A stretch of 64,000 bases of DNA from Faucicola mancuniensis (GTDB taxonomy: Bacteria; Pseudomonadota; Gammaproteobacteria; Pseudomonadales; Moraxellaceae), in NCBI RefSeq assembly GCF_046523945.1, contig NZ_CP171363.1:1736001-1800000 (forward strand), given 5' to 3'. Shown piece after piece: positions 42,609-51,082 of the stretch; within the stretch, counting starts at the first letter, position 1; every line of letters begins with the position of its first letter. The notes below the pieces were generated by a model. The model ran no database searches and was not told the DNA's origin. It saw only the letters and a list, made by a program, of their open reading frames with translations. Both the position numbers and the translations under genes were made by a program.

Positions 42609-42836
42609 TTAATCAAATCCCATAAATGGCGTTGTAATTCATTCAAATCTTTATTCCAACGCCACCTTGCGAAACGGTGTTTCTCATCTTTTAAGTGAAA
42701 CTCAAAATTTGCGGTTACGCCACTAAATTTGGCAAGTCGTCTTTTGGTAAAACTCCAAAAGCTCTCAATGCCATTAATATGACAATTACCGTTTGTTTCT
42801 AGTCTAGTATGGGTTGTGTTGCTAGTCTAGAGCCTT
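42575..42836 (-). mobile_element. IS1595-family remnant (about 260 bp)
   Basis: Inverted repeats AAGGCTCTAGACTA (42575-42588) and TAGTCTAGAGCCTT (42823-42836) are exact complements. Between them, on the minus strand, 42605 to about 42800 encodes HINGIESFWSFTKRRLAKFS, the C-terminal end of an ISXO2/IS1016-like transposase including the catalytic Glu, ending in QRHLWDLIK. The 5' three quarters of the transposase is deleted. A further CTAGTCTAG direct repeat occurs at 42799 and 42822. No clear target duplication was found. Confidence 0.75.
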
Positions 42837-42867
42837 ATTAATTATCGCTTTTACTGGTTTTATCAAA

Positions 42868-43713
42868 TTATTGTGATGTTGCACTCGCATTGATGATATT
42901 TTTTGTTGAGCCAAACCATTTTGCATAAATTTTATCATAAGTGCCATCAGCTTTGACTTGTTTTAAACCTTCGTTAATTTGATTTACCAATTCACTTCTG
43001 CCTTTTTTGATTGCAAAAGCAAAGTGGTCATTTTCAGTGTTAGGCACTTTCATTACTTTAACATTATCAAATCCTGAACGCACATTTTGTGAATTAATCA
43101 TATTCACATCATCAATCACAGCATCTGCTTCGTTTTTTAGCATGGCTTTGTACGCCAAAAACATTGTTGGAAATTCTTTTGCACTGGCAAAATTGGCTTT
43201 GGCAAACTCGCTATAGTTTGTACTAACTTGTGCACCAACTTTTTTATGTGTTAAGTCTGCGTAGCTTTTGATATCAGGTGAAATAAAAGCAACTGCCATG
43301 TAGCTATCCATATACGGCTCAGAAAAATCCATTTTTTGCAATCTTTCATCTGAAATTGCTACACCCGAGGCAACAATATCACTTTTATCATCATTTAAAG
43401 TCTCAAAAATCGTATTCCAGTCGTGTGCAAATGTTTCCACCTTAAAGCCTTGTTTTTCACCAATAGCATTGATTAAATCTACATCAAATCCTGTTAATTT
43501 GCCAGATTCATCTTTAAATGTGAATGGCTGTCCTGAGGCTTCAACAGCCATTTTATAAGTGGCTAAGGTTGCAGGTGAGGATTGCTTGGTTGTCGCCGTT
43601 TGTGTCTCTGTTACCGCAGGTGTAGAGGCTTGAGGTTGTGGCTCTTCAGGTGTTTTTTCACAACCTGCTAACAAAATTGCTGTTGATAAAGCAACGATAA
43701 GTTTGAACTTCAT
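42868..43713 (-). CDS. Amino-acid-type ABC transporter substrate-binding lipoprotein
   Basis: This 281-residue protein has a lipoprotein signal (LIVALSTAILLAGC; Cys18 would be lipidated) and a Pro/Thr/Gln-rich linker to about residue 50. It continues as a type II periplasmic-binding fold of the SBP_bac_3 family. FTFKDESGKLTGFDVDLINAI, DWNTIFETLNDDKSDIVASG and MDFSEPYM are the characteristic segments binding polar amino acids. No permease or ATPase is next to it, so the transporter partner must be elsewhere. The divergent AT-rich region upstream holds no clear operator. Confidence 0.9.
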   Translation of the reverse strand: MKFKLIVALSTAILLAGCEKTPEEPQPQASTPAVTETQTATTKQSSPATLATYKMAVEASGQPFTFKDESGKLTGFDVDLINAIGEKQGFKVETFAHDWNTIFETLNDDKSDIVASGVAISDERLQKMDFSEPYMDSYMAVAFISPDIKSYADLTHKKVGAQVSTNYSEFAKANFASAKEFPTMFLAYKAMLKNEADAVIDDVNMINSQNVRSGFDNVKVMKVPNTENDHFAFAIKKGRSELVNQINEGLKQVKADGTYDKIYAKWFGSTKNIINASATSQ

Positions 43714-43870
43714 CGGTTTTCTCCGTAAATGTTTTAATAATATTTTGGTTTTTACAATTATCTTATATTTTTTTAATATGTTATTTTAGAAAAATTTATC
43801 TTAAGTAACACAACAATATTTTACATCTGGTTAAGAAAAGATACAAAATTGTTTTTCTTTAATGGTAATA

Positions 43871-43900
43871 AAAAAGCGATAACCGAAATTATCGCTTTTT
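43871..43900 (-). terminator. Terminator after the MetE-like gene
   Basis: AAAAAGCGATAA and TTATCGCTTTTT form a 12-base stem with a six-base loop, about 20 bases beyond the stop of the MetE-like gene. Confidence 0.85.
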
Positions 43901-43918
43901 GTTTGATTAAAATTTAAA

Positions 43919-45058
43919 TTAGCTCCACACTTCATCACTGATTTCTTTTATCAAATCAAGTTTTGCCCATTGTGCTTGTTCGGTCAAAATATTGCCTTCT
44001 TCGGTGCTGGCAAATCCGCATTGTGGCGACAGGCAAAGCTGATTAATATCCACAAATTGCGTGGCTTCTTTGATACGCTCAATAACCGCCGTTTTGTCTT
44101 CCAAATCGCCTGTTTTTGACGTGATTAAACCCAGTACAACTTGTTGATTTTTAATGTTTTTTAGTGGAGTAAAGTCGCCTGCTCGCTCGCTGTCGTATTC
44201 CAAAAAGAACCCATCAATTTTGCAATTGCCAAACAACTCTTCGGCAACAGGAGCGTAACCACCTTCAGAAAACCATGTTGAGCGGAAATTACCACGGCAA
44301 ATGTGCATTGTGATTTGCATATCGGCAGGTTTTGCGTCCATAATGCGGTTTAAAAGTTTGACATAATCTTTGGCAACTTTGTCCAAATCAATGCCACGAA
44401 CCTTGTATTCTTCACGCTTATCCAACGCACAAAACTGCCCCCAACTGGTGTCGTCCAATTGCAAATAACGCAAACCTTGTGCATAAAATTTGTTCATTGC
44501 CTTGATGTAGGCGTTGGCGATGTCATCGTACAATTTTTCTTCGTCTTGATAAATGTCAAGCGGAACATAGTTTTCTTCACGAATGGTGGCGATGATGTGG
44601 AGCATACAAGGCGATGGAATAGTGAATTTAGTTGGGTAGTCGCCTGCACAGTCTTTTAAAATTTGGTAGGCTTTGACAAATGGGTGGCTTTCGCTGAAGT
44701 CAATTTTGCCCACGATTTTGACCGTGTTGCCCTTTGGTTTTACGCCTTGAAAATGCACAGGGAATTTTTCAAGGTCAATCATCTCTACGCCATCAAGCCC
44801 TGCCAAAAAGTCCAAATGCCACCACACACGGCTAAATTCGCCATCGGTAACGGCTTTTAAACCGTGCTGTTTTTGCAAATCTACAAGTTTTTGCACTTCA
44901 TCTGTTAAAATTTTATCAAATTCTGTTTGATTAATTTTACCGTCTTTTAAATCAACTTTTGCTTGTTGTAATGCTTGTGGGCGTAGAAACGAACCGACCA
45001 CGTCATTGCGAAATGGGGCAATTGTACGTGTGGTGGCGGTTGGAAATTGTTGGCTCAT
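43919..45058 (-). CDS. Cobalamin-independent methionine synthase-like protein (YxjG/core-MetE type)
   Basis: This 379-residue single-barrel protein corresponds to the C-terminal catalytic half of MetE. It has VGSFLRP near the start, VTDGEFSRVWWHLDF and LQLDDTSWGQF. HICRGNF gives the His and Cys of the Zn site, FFLEYDSERAGDF the Glu, and LCLSPQCGFAST the second Cys. Such short proteins (B. subtilis YxjG/YxjH and archaeal core MetE) transfer methyl groups to homocysteine, possibly from a donor other than methyl-THF polyglutamate. It may link with ahcY and metF elsewhere in the window, but is not co-transcribed with them. Confidence 0.88.
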   Translation of the reverse strand: MSQQFPTATTRTIAPFRNDVVGSFLRPQALQQAKVDLKDGKINQTEFDKILTDEVQKLVDLQKQHGLKAVTDGEFSRVWWHLDFLAGLDGVEMIDLEKFPVHFQGVKPKGNTVKIVGKIDFSESHPFVKAYQILKDCAGDYPTKFTIPSPCMLHIIATIREENYVPLDIYQDEEKLYDDIANAYIKAMNKFYAQGLRYLQLDDTSWGQFCALDKREEYKVRGIDLDKVAKDYVKLLNRIMDAKPADMQITMHICRGNFRSTWFSEGGYAPVAEELFGNCKIDGFFLEYDSERAGDFTPLKNIKNQQVVLGLITSKTGDLEDKTAVIERIKEATQFVDINQLCLSPQCGFASTEEGNILTEQAQWAKLDLIKEISDEVWS

Positions 45059-45203
45059 GATATTCTCTCTTAGCTACATTTTTAATAAAATTTTAACGCA
45101 ACTATAAACCCTATCAGTGATTTTTTCAAACTATGATTTTTCAAGGTAAGTTGAAGAATTTTCATGTTGCTGACAAATCACATGAATTTTTTGAGAAAAT
45201 AGT

Positions 45204-47246
45204 CTAAGCATTTAACACTTTGCGATTTGGGTTTAATTTTGCGACCATATTTTTGCCAAGTGGCAACATTTCACCACACATTAAGCCCGCTAACAGCTCG
45301 CTACAAATCGGAGCATAGGCATAACCCTTTGACCCCAATGCCGAAAACGTCCAAATACGGCTATTTGGTTCGCCCACTTGCCCCACCAACGGCAAATAAT
45401 CCACCGTTTGACAACGCAAACTTGCTCGCCCTTGCCAAGCCGTTTGCCAATTTTCATCAACTTTTATCGTGTCTTTTAGGCTTGGTACAACCGCCAAAAA
45501 ATCTTGCACATTGATATCATGGTCGGCACGTTGTGGCGTGGTGTCAAAAGTATCACGGATAAAACTCGCCCCAAGTAAGGCAAAATTTTGTGAATATTCG
45601 CCATCTTTTTGGCTAAAATTGGCAAAATAACTGCCATATTTGAGTGGCAATTTAGGCATTTTCGCTTGGGTATTTTTGTCAATCGTACACCAACTGACTT
45701 GCCCACGACTGTGGTTAAAGCGTTTGATTTTTGGCAAAAAATCGCACGTTGCCAATGCGGTGCAAAGCACAACATGGTTAAAGACCTGACTAAAATTGGC
45801 AAAATTTAGCGTAATCTTGTTATCTTGTTGTGCAATGCTATTTAAAGCTAATTTTTTAAAACTAATATTAGTATGACTTAATACTGCTTTGGCAAATTTA
45901 GCGGTATCAATCAGCCCTGCTTTTGGCAAAAAAATCGCCTGTCCAACGTCATATCCCACCAGATTTTTGGCTTGTTGTTCGGTCAAAAGCGTGGCAAATT
46001 CGCTTGGAAAATCCTGCACTTCATCAAGCTCAAGCCGATTGTGCGATAACAAATCCAAACAGCCAGTCGTCTGTAAAATCTCAATACCTGTTTGCTCGCT
46101 TAATGTTGGATAAGATCGGCAACTTGCCAAAAATCCAATGGCGTGCAAATTGGTGGCAAGGCGTGTTAAACTGGTAAGTTTTGGGGCTAAAAATGCCCGG
46201 ACATTGCCCGATGCCCCCGATAACGGCTTGTCTTTGTCAAAAATGGTAACGTCATGCCCACGACTTGCCAACGCATAAGCGGTTGTAAGCCCTGCCACCC
46301 CTGCACCGATAACGGCAATGGACATTTTTTGTGTATTTTTTGGTAGATTTGGCAAATAAAAGTCTGATTTTTTGGATTTGTTGGCAAGTTTTTTGCGGTT
46401 GCGTTGTGCAGTTTCAAAATGTTGGGTAAAAGGTAAGCTGACAAAATAAGGTTTGATTTTTTTGTTATAGCGAAATTTTAATTCGGCAAAATTGATTTGG
46501 CTTTGTTTTGGCGAAAATATAGCGGTAAGCATTTCACGCTTTTTGCCAAATCCTTTGACTTTTTTTAAGATAAAATCATGATTGATTAAGTTTTGTTTGA
46601 CAATATTGGCAACGCTAAAAGTTGATAACGTGGTATTGGCTTTTGATAAACGTTTGATTTGATTGAATAAATTATTTGACCAAAGTTCATCATTACAACT
46701 GGGGGCAAAACCGTCCAAAAACCACGCATCAATTTTTGCCGTGCCTGTCAGTTGCGATAGACTGTCGGTGGCGTCGCCAAGCCAAATATCTAGGGTAACA
46801 TTGGGAGATAGCGACAGGCGATGACAACCTGCCAAAGGTGGTGGATAGTTGGCAATCAGTGGCTTGGCAAATGGGGCAAGCTCATGCCAAACGCTTAAGG
46901 CTTTTGCTAAGTCGGCTTGGGTTAATGGGAATTTTTCGGTACTGATAAAATGTAGGTGAGCGTTCGCCAAATTGGGATTTTTATCAATAATAGTTTGCCA
47001 AAGTTGCCATGTTGCCAAAAAATTTAAGCCTGTGCCAAAACCAATTTCACCAATGACAAAACGTTGATAGCTGTTAAGTTTGGCAAAACGTTCTGTTAAT
47101 TGATTTTGTTCAATAAATACATAGCGACTTTCGGCAAGTCCATTTTCTTTGCAAAAATACACATCGCCAAAATCGGCGGAAATTGGCACGGTTAAGCCAT
47201 TTTTATCAGTTTGCCAATCAAGGCGAGCGGTGCTAATTTTTGACAT
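45204..47246 (-). CDS. mnmC: Bifunctional tRNA 5-methylaminomethyl-2-thiouridine synthesis protein MnmC
   Basis: This 680-residue protein carries out the last two steps of mnm5s2U34 synthesis in tRNAs. The N-terminal half is the SAM-dependent methyltransferase (MnmC2/MnmD), with IGEIGFGTGLNFLATW and IDAWFLDGFAPSCNDELW. The C-terminal half is the FAD-dependent oxidoreductase (MnmC1), which removes carboxymethyl from cmnm5U; it starts at AVIGAGVAGLTTAYALASRG near residue 310 and has GASGNVRAFLAPKL. FAD-domain residues at the end (FSALGSKGYAYAPICSELL) are normal. The gene is followed closely by nothing co-directional; a small exported-protein gene precedes it by nine bases. Confidence 0.95.
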   Translation of the reverse strand: MSKISTARLDWQTDKNGLTVPISADFGDVYFCKENGLAESRYVFIEQNQLTERFAKLNSYQRFVIGEIGFGTGLNFLATWQLWQTIIDKNPNLANAHLHFISTEKFPLTQADLAKALSVWHELAPFAKPLIANYPPPLAGCHRLSLSPNVTLDIWLGDATDSLSQLTGTAKIDAWFLDGFAPSCNDELWSNNLFNQIKRLSKANTTLSTFSVANIVKQNLINHDFILKKVKGFGKKREMLTAIFSPKQSQINFAELKFRYNKKIKPYFVSLPFTQHFETAQRNRKKLANKSKKSDFYLPNLPKNTQKMSIAVIGAGVAGLTTAYALASRGHDVTIFDKDKPLSGASGNVRAFLAPKLTSLTRLATNLHAIGFLASCRSYPTLSEQTGIEILQTTGCLDLLSHNRLELDEVQDFPSEFATLLTEQQAKNLVGYDVGQAIFLPKAGLIDTAKFAKAVLSHTNISFKKLALNSIAQQDNKITLNFANFSQVFNHVVLCTALATCDFLPKIKRFNHSRGQVSWCTIDKNTQAKMPKLPLKYGSYFANFSQKDGEYSQNFALLGASFIRDTFDTTPQRADHDINVQDFLAVVPSLKDTIKVDENWQTAWQGRASLRCQTVDYLPLVGQVGEPNSRIWTFSALGSKGYAYAPICSELLAGLMCGEMLPLGKNMVAKLNPNRKVLNA

Positions 47247-47255
47247 TTATTGGGT

Positions 47256-47657
47256 TTACCATGTGGATTTGTTTCTACCAAAAATAAACCAACCCAGCAA
47301 TAAGCCAATAACTGCCGACAATAGGGCGATAAATCCACCATAAACTAACAACTGTCCGCTTTTTTCATTGACAAGTACATTATTTTGGGTATTTAAGCTG
47401 CTCACTTGGCGTTGCAATTCGGCATTTTGTGTCAATAGTTGTTGATTGGCTTGTGATAATTGGCTATCAGTGGGTTTGTTGGTTTGGGTGAGTGTAGGAG
47501 CGGTGCTGCTGGCGGTCGCTGTGGTCGGCTGTGTGGTGAGTGGTTGCCCTGTGGTGGGATCGTTTACCACGACATTGACTTCGGCGTGAGCGGTGCTAAA
47601 TATTAGACAAAAGTTTAAAAAAATAGCGGTAAGAACTGGATTTTTTGGCATATTCAT
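47256..47657 (-). CDS. Hypothetical exported, membrane-anchored coiled-coil protein
   Basis: This 133-residue protein has a signal peptide (VLTAIFLNFCLIFSTAHA), then a Thr/Pro/Gln-rich linker, a short coiled coil (LSQANQQLLTQNAELQRQ) and a C-terminal membrane helix (YGGFIALLSAVIGLLLGWFI) ending in basic residues. The coiled coil plus C-terminal helix is like the end of YgiM-type (SH3-domain) proteins, but the SH3 domain is missing. It lies just upstream of mnmC on the same strand and directly after yciB, with short gaps, so the three probably form one transcription unit. Function unknown. Confidence 0.65.
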   Translation of the reverse strand: MNMPKNPVLTAIFLNFCLIFSTAHAEVNVVVNDPTTGQPLTTQPTTATASSTAPTLTQTNKPTDSQLSQANQQLLTQNAELQRQVSSLNTQNNVLVNEKSGQLLVYGGFIALLSAVIGLLLGWFIFGRNKSTW

Positions 47658-47679
47658 GAGATTTTACCTTGTGTTTTTC

Positions 47680-48234
47680 TTATTTTTCGGTGGATTTTTC
47701 GGTAAGGTTTGTGTTGATTTTATTTTTTAAAAAGACAAATTGACCGACCATAAAAATGAGCATGACAGGTATCCAGCCGTAAGTTTTAAAGTTAATCCAC
47801 GTTTCATTACTGGTAAAAAAGGCAAAATAATATTGCAACCCTGCCATGATGATAAAATAGACTGTCCAAGCAAGGGTGAGATTTTGCCAACCTTTTTTGG
47901 TTAAATTAAACACACTTTTCATTGCCATCTGTAACAATGGCTTGCCAATCATCACGCTGACGAGTAGGGCGATGGCAAAAATACCGTTGATAACCACCGA
48001 TTTCCATTTGATAAAGGCTTCGTCATGAAACGCAAGGCTTAAACCACAAAAAACAATGGTTAAAATCAGCGTTACCCATTGTTGTTTATTGAGTTTGCCT
48101 TTTTGTTTGATAAAATGCACGACATAAACTGCCAAAGTCGCCACCAACAACGCCCCTGCACCTGCCAGCACGCCGTAAGTTTTGGCAAAATAAAAAAACG
48201 CAAACAGTGGAATTAAGTCTAATATTGCGGTCAT
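47680..48234 (-). CDS. yciB: Inner-membrane septation-related protein YciB (IspA-type)
   Basis: This is a 184-residue polytopic membrane protein from the ATG at 48234, which gives the family's conserved start (TAILDLIPLFAFFYFAKTYG). An in-frame upstream ATG at 48273 is unlikely. It has five to six membrane segments. KWKSVVINGIFAIALL and the LTLAWTVYFIIMAGLQYYF to ETWINFKTYGWIPVMLIF stretch are typical. YciB takes part in cell-envelope and division functions in enterobacteria and Shigella, with an uncertain mechanism. It is divergent from the PHP-domain gene, as in many related genomes. Confidence 0.93.
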   Translation of the reverse strand: MTAILDLIPLFAFFYFAKTYGVLAGAGALLVATLAVYVVHFIKQKGKLNKQQWVTLILTIVFCGLSLAFHDEAFIKWKSVVINGIFAIALLVSVMIGKPLLQMAMKSVFNLTKKGWQNLTLAWTVYFIIMAGLQYYFAFFTSNETWINFKTYGWIPVMLIFMVGQFVFLKNKINTNLTEKSTEK

Positions 48235-48310
48235 ACAAAAATCCAAATAATTTAATGCCGTTAGTTTACACATCTATGATAAAATCGCAAGGTTTTTATC
48301 GCAAAATTTT

Positions 48311-49276
48311 ATGACGGAATTGTTTATGTTAAATATAAAACAACAAAATTTTACTAATATCCAAGATGTTTTAAGCCAAAGCCCAATTTACACCCATTTG
48401 CCAATCGATTTGCATTGTCATAGCACCCGTTCGGACGGCACGTTTAGCCCTGCTGAAGTGGTGCAAAAAGCCTTTAACAATGGCGTAAAAGTGTTGGCAT
48501 TAAGCGACCATGACACGGTTTTGGGGATTGCAGAAGCTCGCCAAACTGCCGAACAACTGGGAATGTACCTGATTAATGCGGTAGAAATTAGCTGTCGCCA
48601 TCGTGTGATTGGCGGTTATTCCAAAAAACCTGCCCAAACCGAAAAAGTCATTCATGTGTTGGGCTATGGTTTTGATGATTTGGATAAAATTAATGAAAAA
48701 TTGTCCGCTATTCAACAAAGCCGTGAAACTCGTGGCTATGCCATGTGCGAAAAAGTCGCCAAAACTTTTAATCTGCCGATAGATGACATTTGGCAAGATG
48801 TATTAATCCAAGCAAAAGGCAATCCACAAGCGGTGGGGCGTACCCATATCGCCAAAGTCATGGCGGATAAAGGTTTGGTGTCTGACGTGCAAAAGGCGTT
48901 TACAGGCTACCTTGCCGACCACAAAAGCTGTTATGTGGCGTTGGACGGTTTGAATTTAAAAGATTGTGTCAAACTCATTCATGATTGCGGTGGCAAAGCG
49001 TCTTTGGCTCACGCCACTCGCTACAATCTGACGGCAAATAAGGTGCGAAAGTTAATCGCCGATTTTGCCAATGCGGGCGGTGATGCGGTGGAATTGCCCG
49101 CCAGTAACGAACCACCGTCCACTCGGCATATGGTGGATAGGGTGATTAAAGAGCATGGTTTAAAGGTGTCTATCGGTAGTGATTTTCATGGGACGACCAT
49201 GCCGTGGCGAGTGTTGGGCGGTGTGCCAAAATTGCATGAAGGACAAATTGGGATTTGGGAAACTTTATTTTCGTAA
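48311..49276 (+). CDS. PHP-domain phosphoesterase (YciV/RNase AM-like)
   Basis: This 321-residue metal-dependent phosphoesterase of the PHP family shows DLHCHSTRSDGTFSPAEVV at the start of the fold, LALSDHDTVLGI, NAVEISCRH, ASLAHATRYNLT and SIGSDFHG, which supply the metal-binding His and Asp residues. Related E. coli YciV (RNase AM/Rnm) acts as a 5'-3' exonuclease in 23S and 5S rRNA maturation and on 3',5'-nucleoside bisphosphates. The N-terminal 30 residues before the fold are variable, and the start could be at 48326 instead. It is divergent from yciB. Confidence 0.92.
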   Translation: MTELFMLNIKQQNFTNIQDVLSQSPIYTHLPIDLHCHSTRSDGTFSPAEVVQKAFNNGVKVLALSDHDTVLGIAEARQTAEQLGMYLINAVEISCRHRVIGGYSKKPAQTEKVIHVLGYGFDDLDKINEKLSAIQQSRETRGYAMCEKVAKTFNLPIDDIWQDVLIQAKGNPQAVGRTHIAKVMADKGLVSDVQKAFTGYLADHKSCYVALDGLNLKDCVKLIHDCGGKASLAHATRYNLTANKVRKLIADFANAGGDAVELPASNEPPSTRHMVDRVIKEHGLKVSIGSDFHGTTMPWRVLGGVPKLHEGQIGIWETLFS

Positions 49277-49349
49277 GAAACTTTTTATTTAATAAAAAAT
49301 ATGAATGGCTAGAATACTTTAGCAGTGGTTTTTTTTATAAAAATTCGTT

Positions 49350-49411
49350 AAAATAACAACCAAAAATTAGGGCAACCATTCCATTAATTTTTGATAAAAA
49401 TAACAACCAAA
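49350..49411 (+). repeat. 15-bp direct repeat upstream of upp
   Basis: AAAATAACAACCAAA occurs at 49350-49364 and again at 49397-49411, 17 bases before the upp start. The spacing of 47 bases between repeat starts is suggestive of a leader or a tandem regulator site, but no known motif was recognised. Confidence 0.45.
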
Positions 49412-49427
49412 CCAAAAAGAGCCAACC

Positions 49428-50063
49428 ATGAAAATCACCGTCATTGACCACCCACTCATTCAACACAAACTTAGCCTAATGCGAGAAGCTGACTGTAGTA
49501 CCTACAAATTTCGTACACTCACCAAAGAGCTTGCCCGCCTGATGGCATACGAAGCGAGCCGAGATTTTGAAACCGAAAAATTCACCACGAAAGGCTGGGA
49601 AGGCAACGATATTGAAGGCATCCAAATCAAAGGCAAAACCGTAACCGTTGTGCCGATTTTGCGAGCAGGGTTGGGTATGTTAGACGGCGTGTTAGACATG
49701 ATTCCGACTGCCAAAATCTCCGTTGTCGGCTTACAACGAGACGAAGAAACGCTTGAGCCTGTGCCATTTTTTGAAAAATTTGTCAAAGACATTGACCGCC
49801 GTCCAGCCCTAATCCTTGACCCTATGCTTGCCACAGGTGGTAGCATGGTTGCGACCATTGATATGTTAAAAAAACATGGCTGTAAAAATATCAAAGCCCT
49901 TGTGTTAGTCGCCGCCCCAGAAGGCGTAAAATTTGTGAATGACGCACACCCAGATGTTACCATTTTTACCGCCGCCTTAGACAGTCATCTGAATGAACAC
50001 GGCTATATCGTGCCGGGGCTTGGTGATGCAGGCGATAAGATTTTTGGTACAAAACAATATTAA
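49428..50063 (+). CDS. upp: Uracil phosphoribosyltransferase
   Basis: This is the pyrimidine-salvage enzyme that joins uracil and PRPP into UMP. The 211-residue protein begins KITVIDHPLIQHKLSLMREA. RAGLGMLDGVLDMIPTAKI is the substrate region, ALILDPMLATGGSMVATID the PRPP-binding motif, and DAGDKIFGTKQY the conserved C-terminus with the uracil-binding segment. All family landmarks are intact. A strong terminator follows. No uracil permease is adjacent. Confidence 0.97.
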   Translation: MKITVIDHPLIQHKLSLMREADCSTYKFRTLTKELARLMAYEASRDFETEKFTTKGWEGNDIEGIQIKGKTVTVVPILRAGLGMLDGVLDMIPTAKISVVGLQRDEETLEPVPFFEKFVKDIDRRPALILDPMLATGGSMVATIDMLKKHGCKNIKALVLVAAPEGVKFVNDAHPDVTIFTAALDSHLNEHGYIVPGLGDAGDKIFGTKQY

Positions 50064-50102
50064 TTTATCAAAATCCAAAAACTTGCAAAACGTTCAAACA
50101 TA

Positions 50103-50128
50103 AAAAAGGCTATCAATTAGCCTTTTTT
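50103..50128. terminator. Terminator after upp, between convergent genes
   Basis: AAAAAGGCTA and TAGCCTTTTT form a ten-base stem with a five-base loop. It can serve both upp and the convergent DUF493 gene. Confidence 0.85.
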
Positions 50129-50167
50129 ATTGCAAAAAATTTGCTGATTTTTATCATATGGTCCAAA

Positions 50168-50515
50168 CTAAAACACGGTTTTTACCGTTTCGGCATTGTC
50201 TAACATTTCATAAAGTTTGTTAATTTGTTCGGCTTTTGTGGCGTAAACATTGGCACGCACCGAATGAAAACGCCCTGTGCGTGATGCGTTCATGGTTAAG
50301 CTGGCTAGGTCAAAGTCTGGAAAAACACTTGCCAAAATAAGTTTGACTTCGTTCATCAAGGTGTCTTTATGCCCTTCATGTCCGATGATACTCATGGGGT
50401 AGTCCATCGGAAAGTTCCAAAGTGCTGGGTTTTTGATGTCGGTTTTTTTGCTTTGGATTTTTTGTTGTAGGGCGGTGGTGGCGATATCGTTGATATTGAT
50501 AGTTTTATTTGTCAT
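50168..50515 (-). CDS. DUF493 (YbeD family) protein
   Basis: This 115-residue protein of the YbeD family has the ferredoxin-like ACT-type fold. LWNFPMDYPMSIIGHE is the typical opening of the domain and SLTMNASRTGRFHSVRANV the later strand region; it ends in a dimer-forming segment. E. coli YbeD lies next to lipB and has an allosteric-looking fold, but its role remains unclear. Here it is not next to lipB; it lies between upp and an Lrp-type gene. The ATG at 50515 is well placed with a weak purine-rich site upstream. Confidence 0.88.
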   Translation of the reverse strand: MTNKTININDIATTALQQKIQSKKTDIKNPALWNFPMDYPMSIIGHEGHKDTLMNEVKLILASVFPDFDLASLTMNASRTGRFHSVRANVYATKAEQINKLYEMLDNAETVKTVF

Positions 50516-50615
50516 TTTGTTTGCCTTTTGATTTTTTTAAGTTGTTATGTTGAATGGAGATTTTTATTAAAAAATCAACCTTGACAAATTTTATTAAAAA
50601 ATATTTATAATTTTG

Positions 50616-51067
50616 TTAATTAATATTGTTTAATTGAATATCTTTCATTACAAGCGTTGATGTGATTTTTTGCACATTTGGCAGGCTTGATAATTGAGTA
50701 TCGTACAATTTTTGATAGCTTGCCAAATCTTGCGTGAGTATTTTTACCAAATAATCAGGCTCGCCAAATAATCGCACCGCTTCCACGATTTCATCAATAG
50801 TTGCCAACGCATTTTCAAATGCCAAAATATTATCTTGGGTCGTTTCTTTTAAATTAACAAACAACATGATGGAAAAATTCAAGCCCAAATGGGCATTATC
50901 AATATCGGTGCGATAGCCCAAAATTGTGCCGTTTTCTTCCAATGCTTTTACTCGGCGTTGGACAGGTGATAAACTAATGCCTACTTTTTCAGCAAGTTCG
51001 GTAAGAGAAATCCGCCCATTTTTACGCAAAATTGCAATAATCTTGTTATCTATATTATATCAATCAT
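50616..51067 (-). pseudogene. Lrp/AsnC family regulator, probably frameshifted at the fourth codon
   Basis: The main frame (from a TTG at 51029) encodes RKNGRISLTELAEKVGISLS, a helix-turn-helix, and a RAM domain (NFSIMLFVNLKE, LFGEPDYLVKILTQDLASY). It lacks the usual N-terminal helix. In the same frame, upstream codons read NIDNKIIAIL, but a TGA precedes them and there is no ATG. In another frame ATG-ATT-GAT begins at 51067. Deleting two bases within GATATAATATAG would give MIDNIDNKIIAIL, a typical Lrp start. The gene thus seems to carry a two-base insertion; use of the TTG would lose the first helix. If expression continues it may be from that TTG. Confidence 0.65.
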
Positions 51068-51082
51068 TTTTTACATAAAAAA

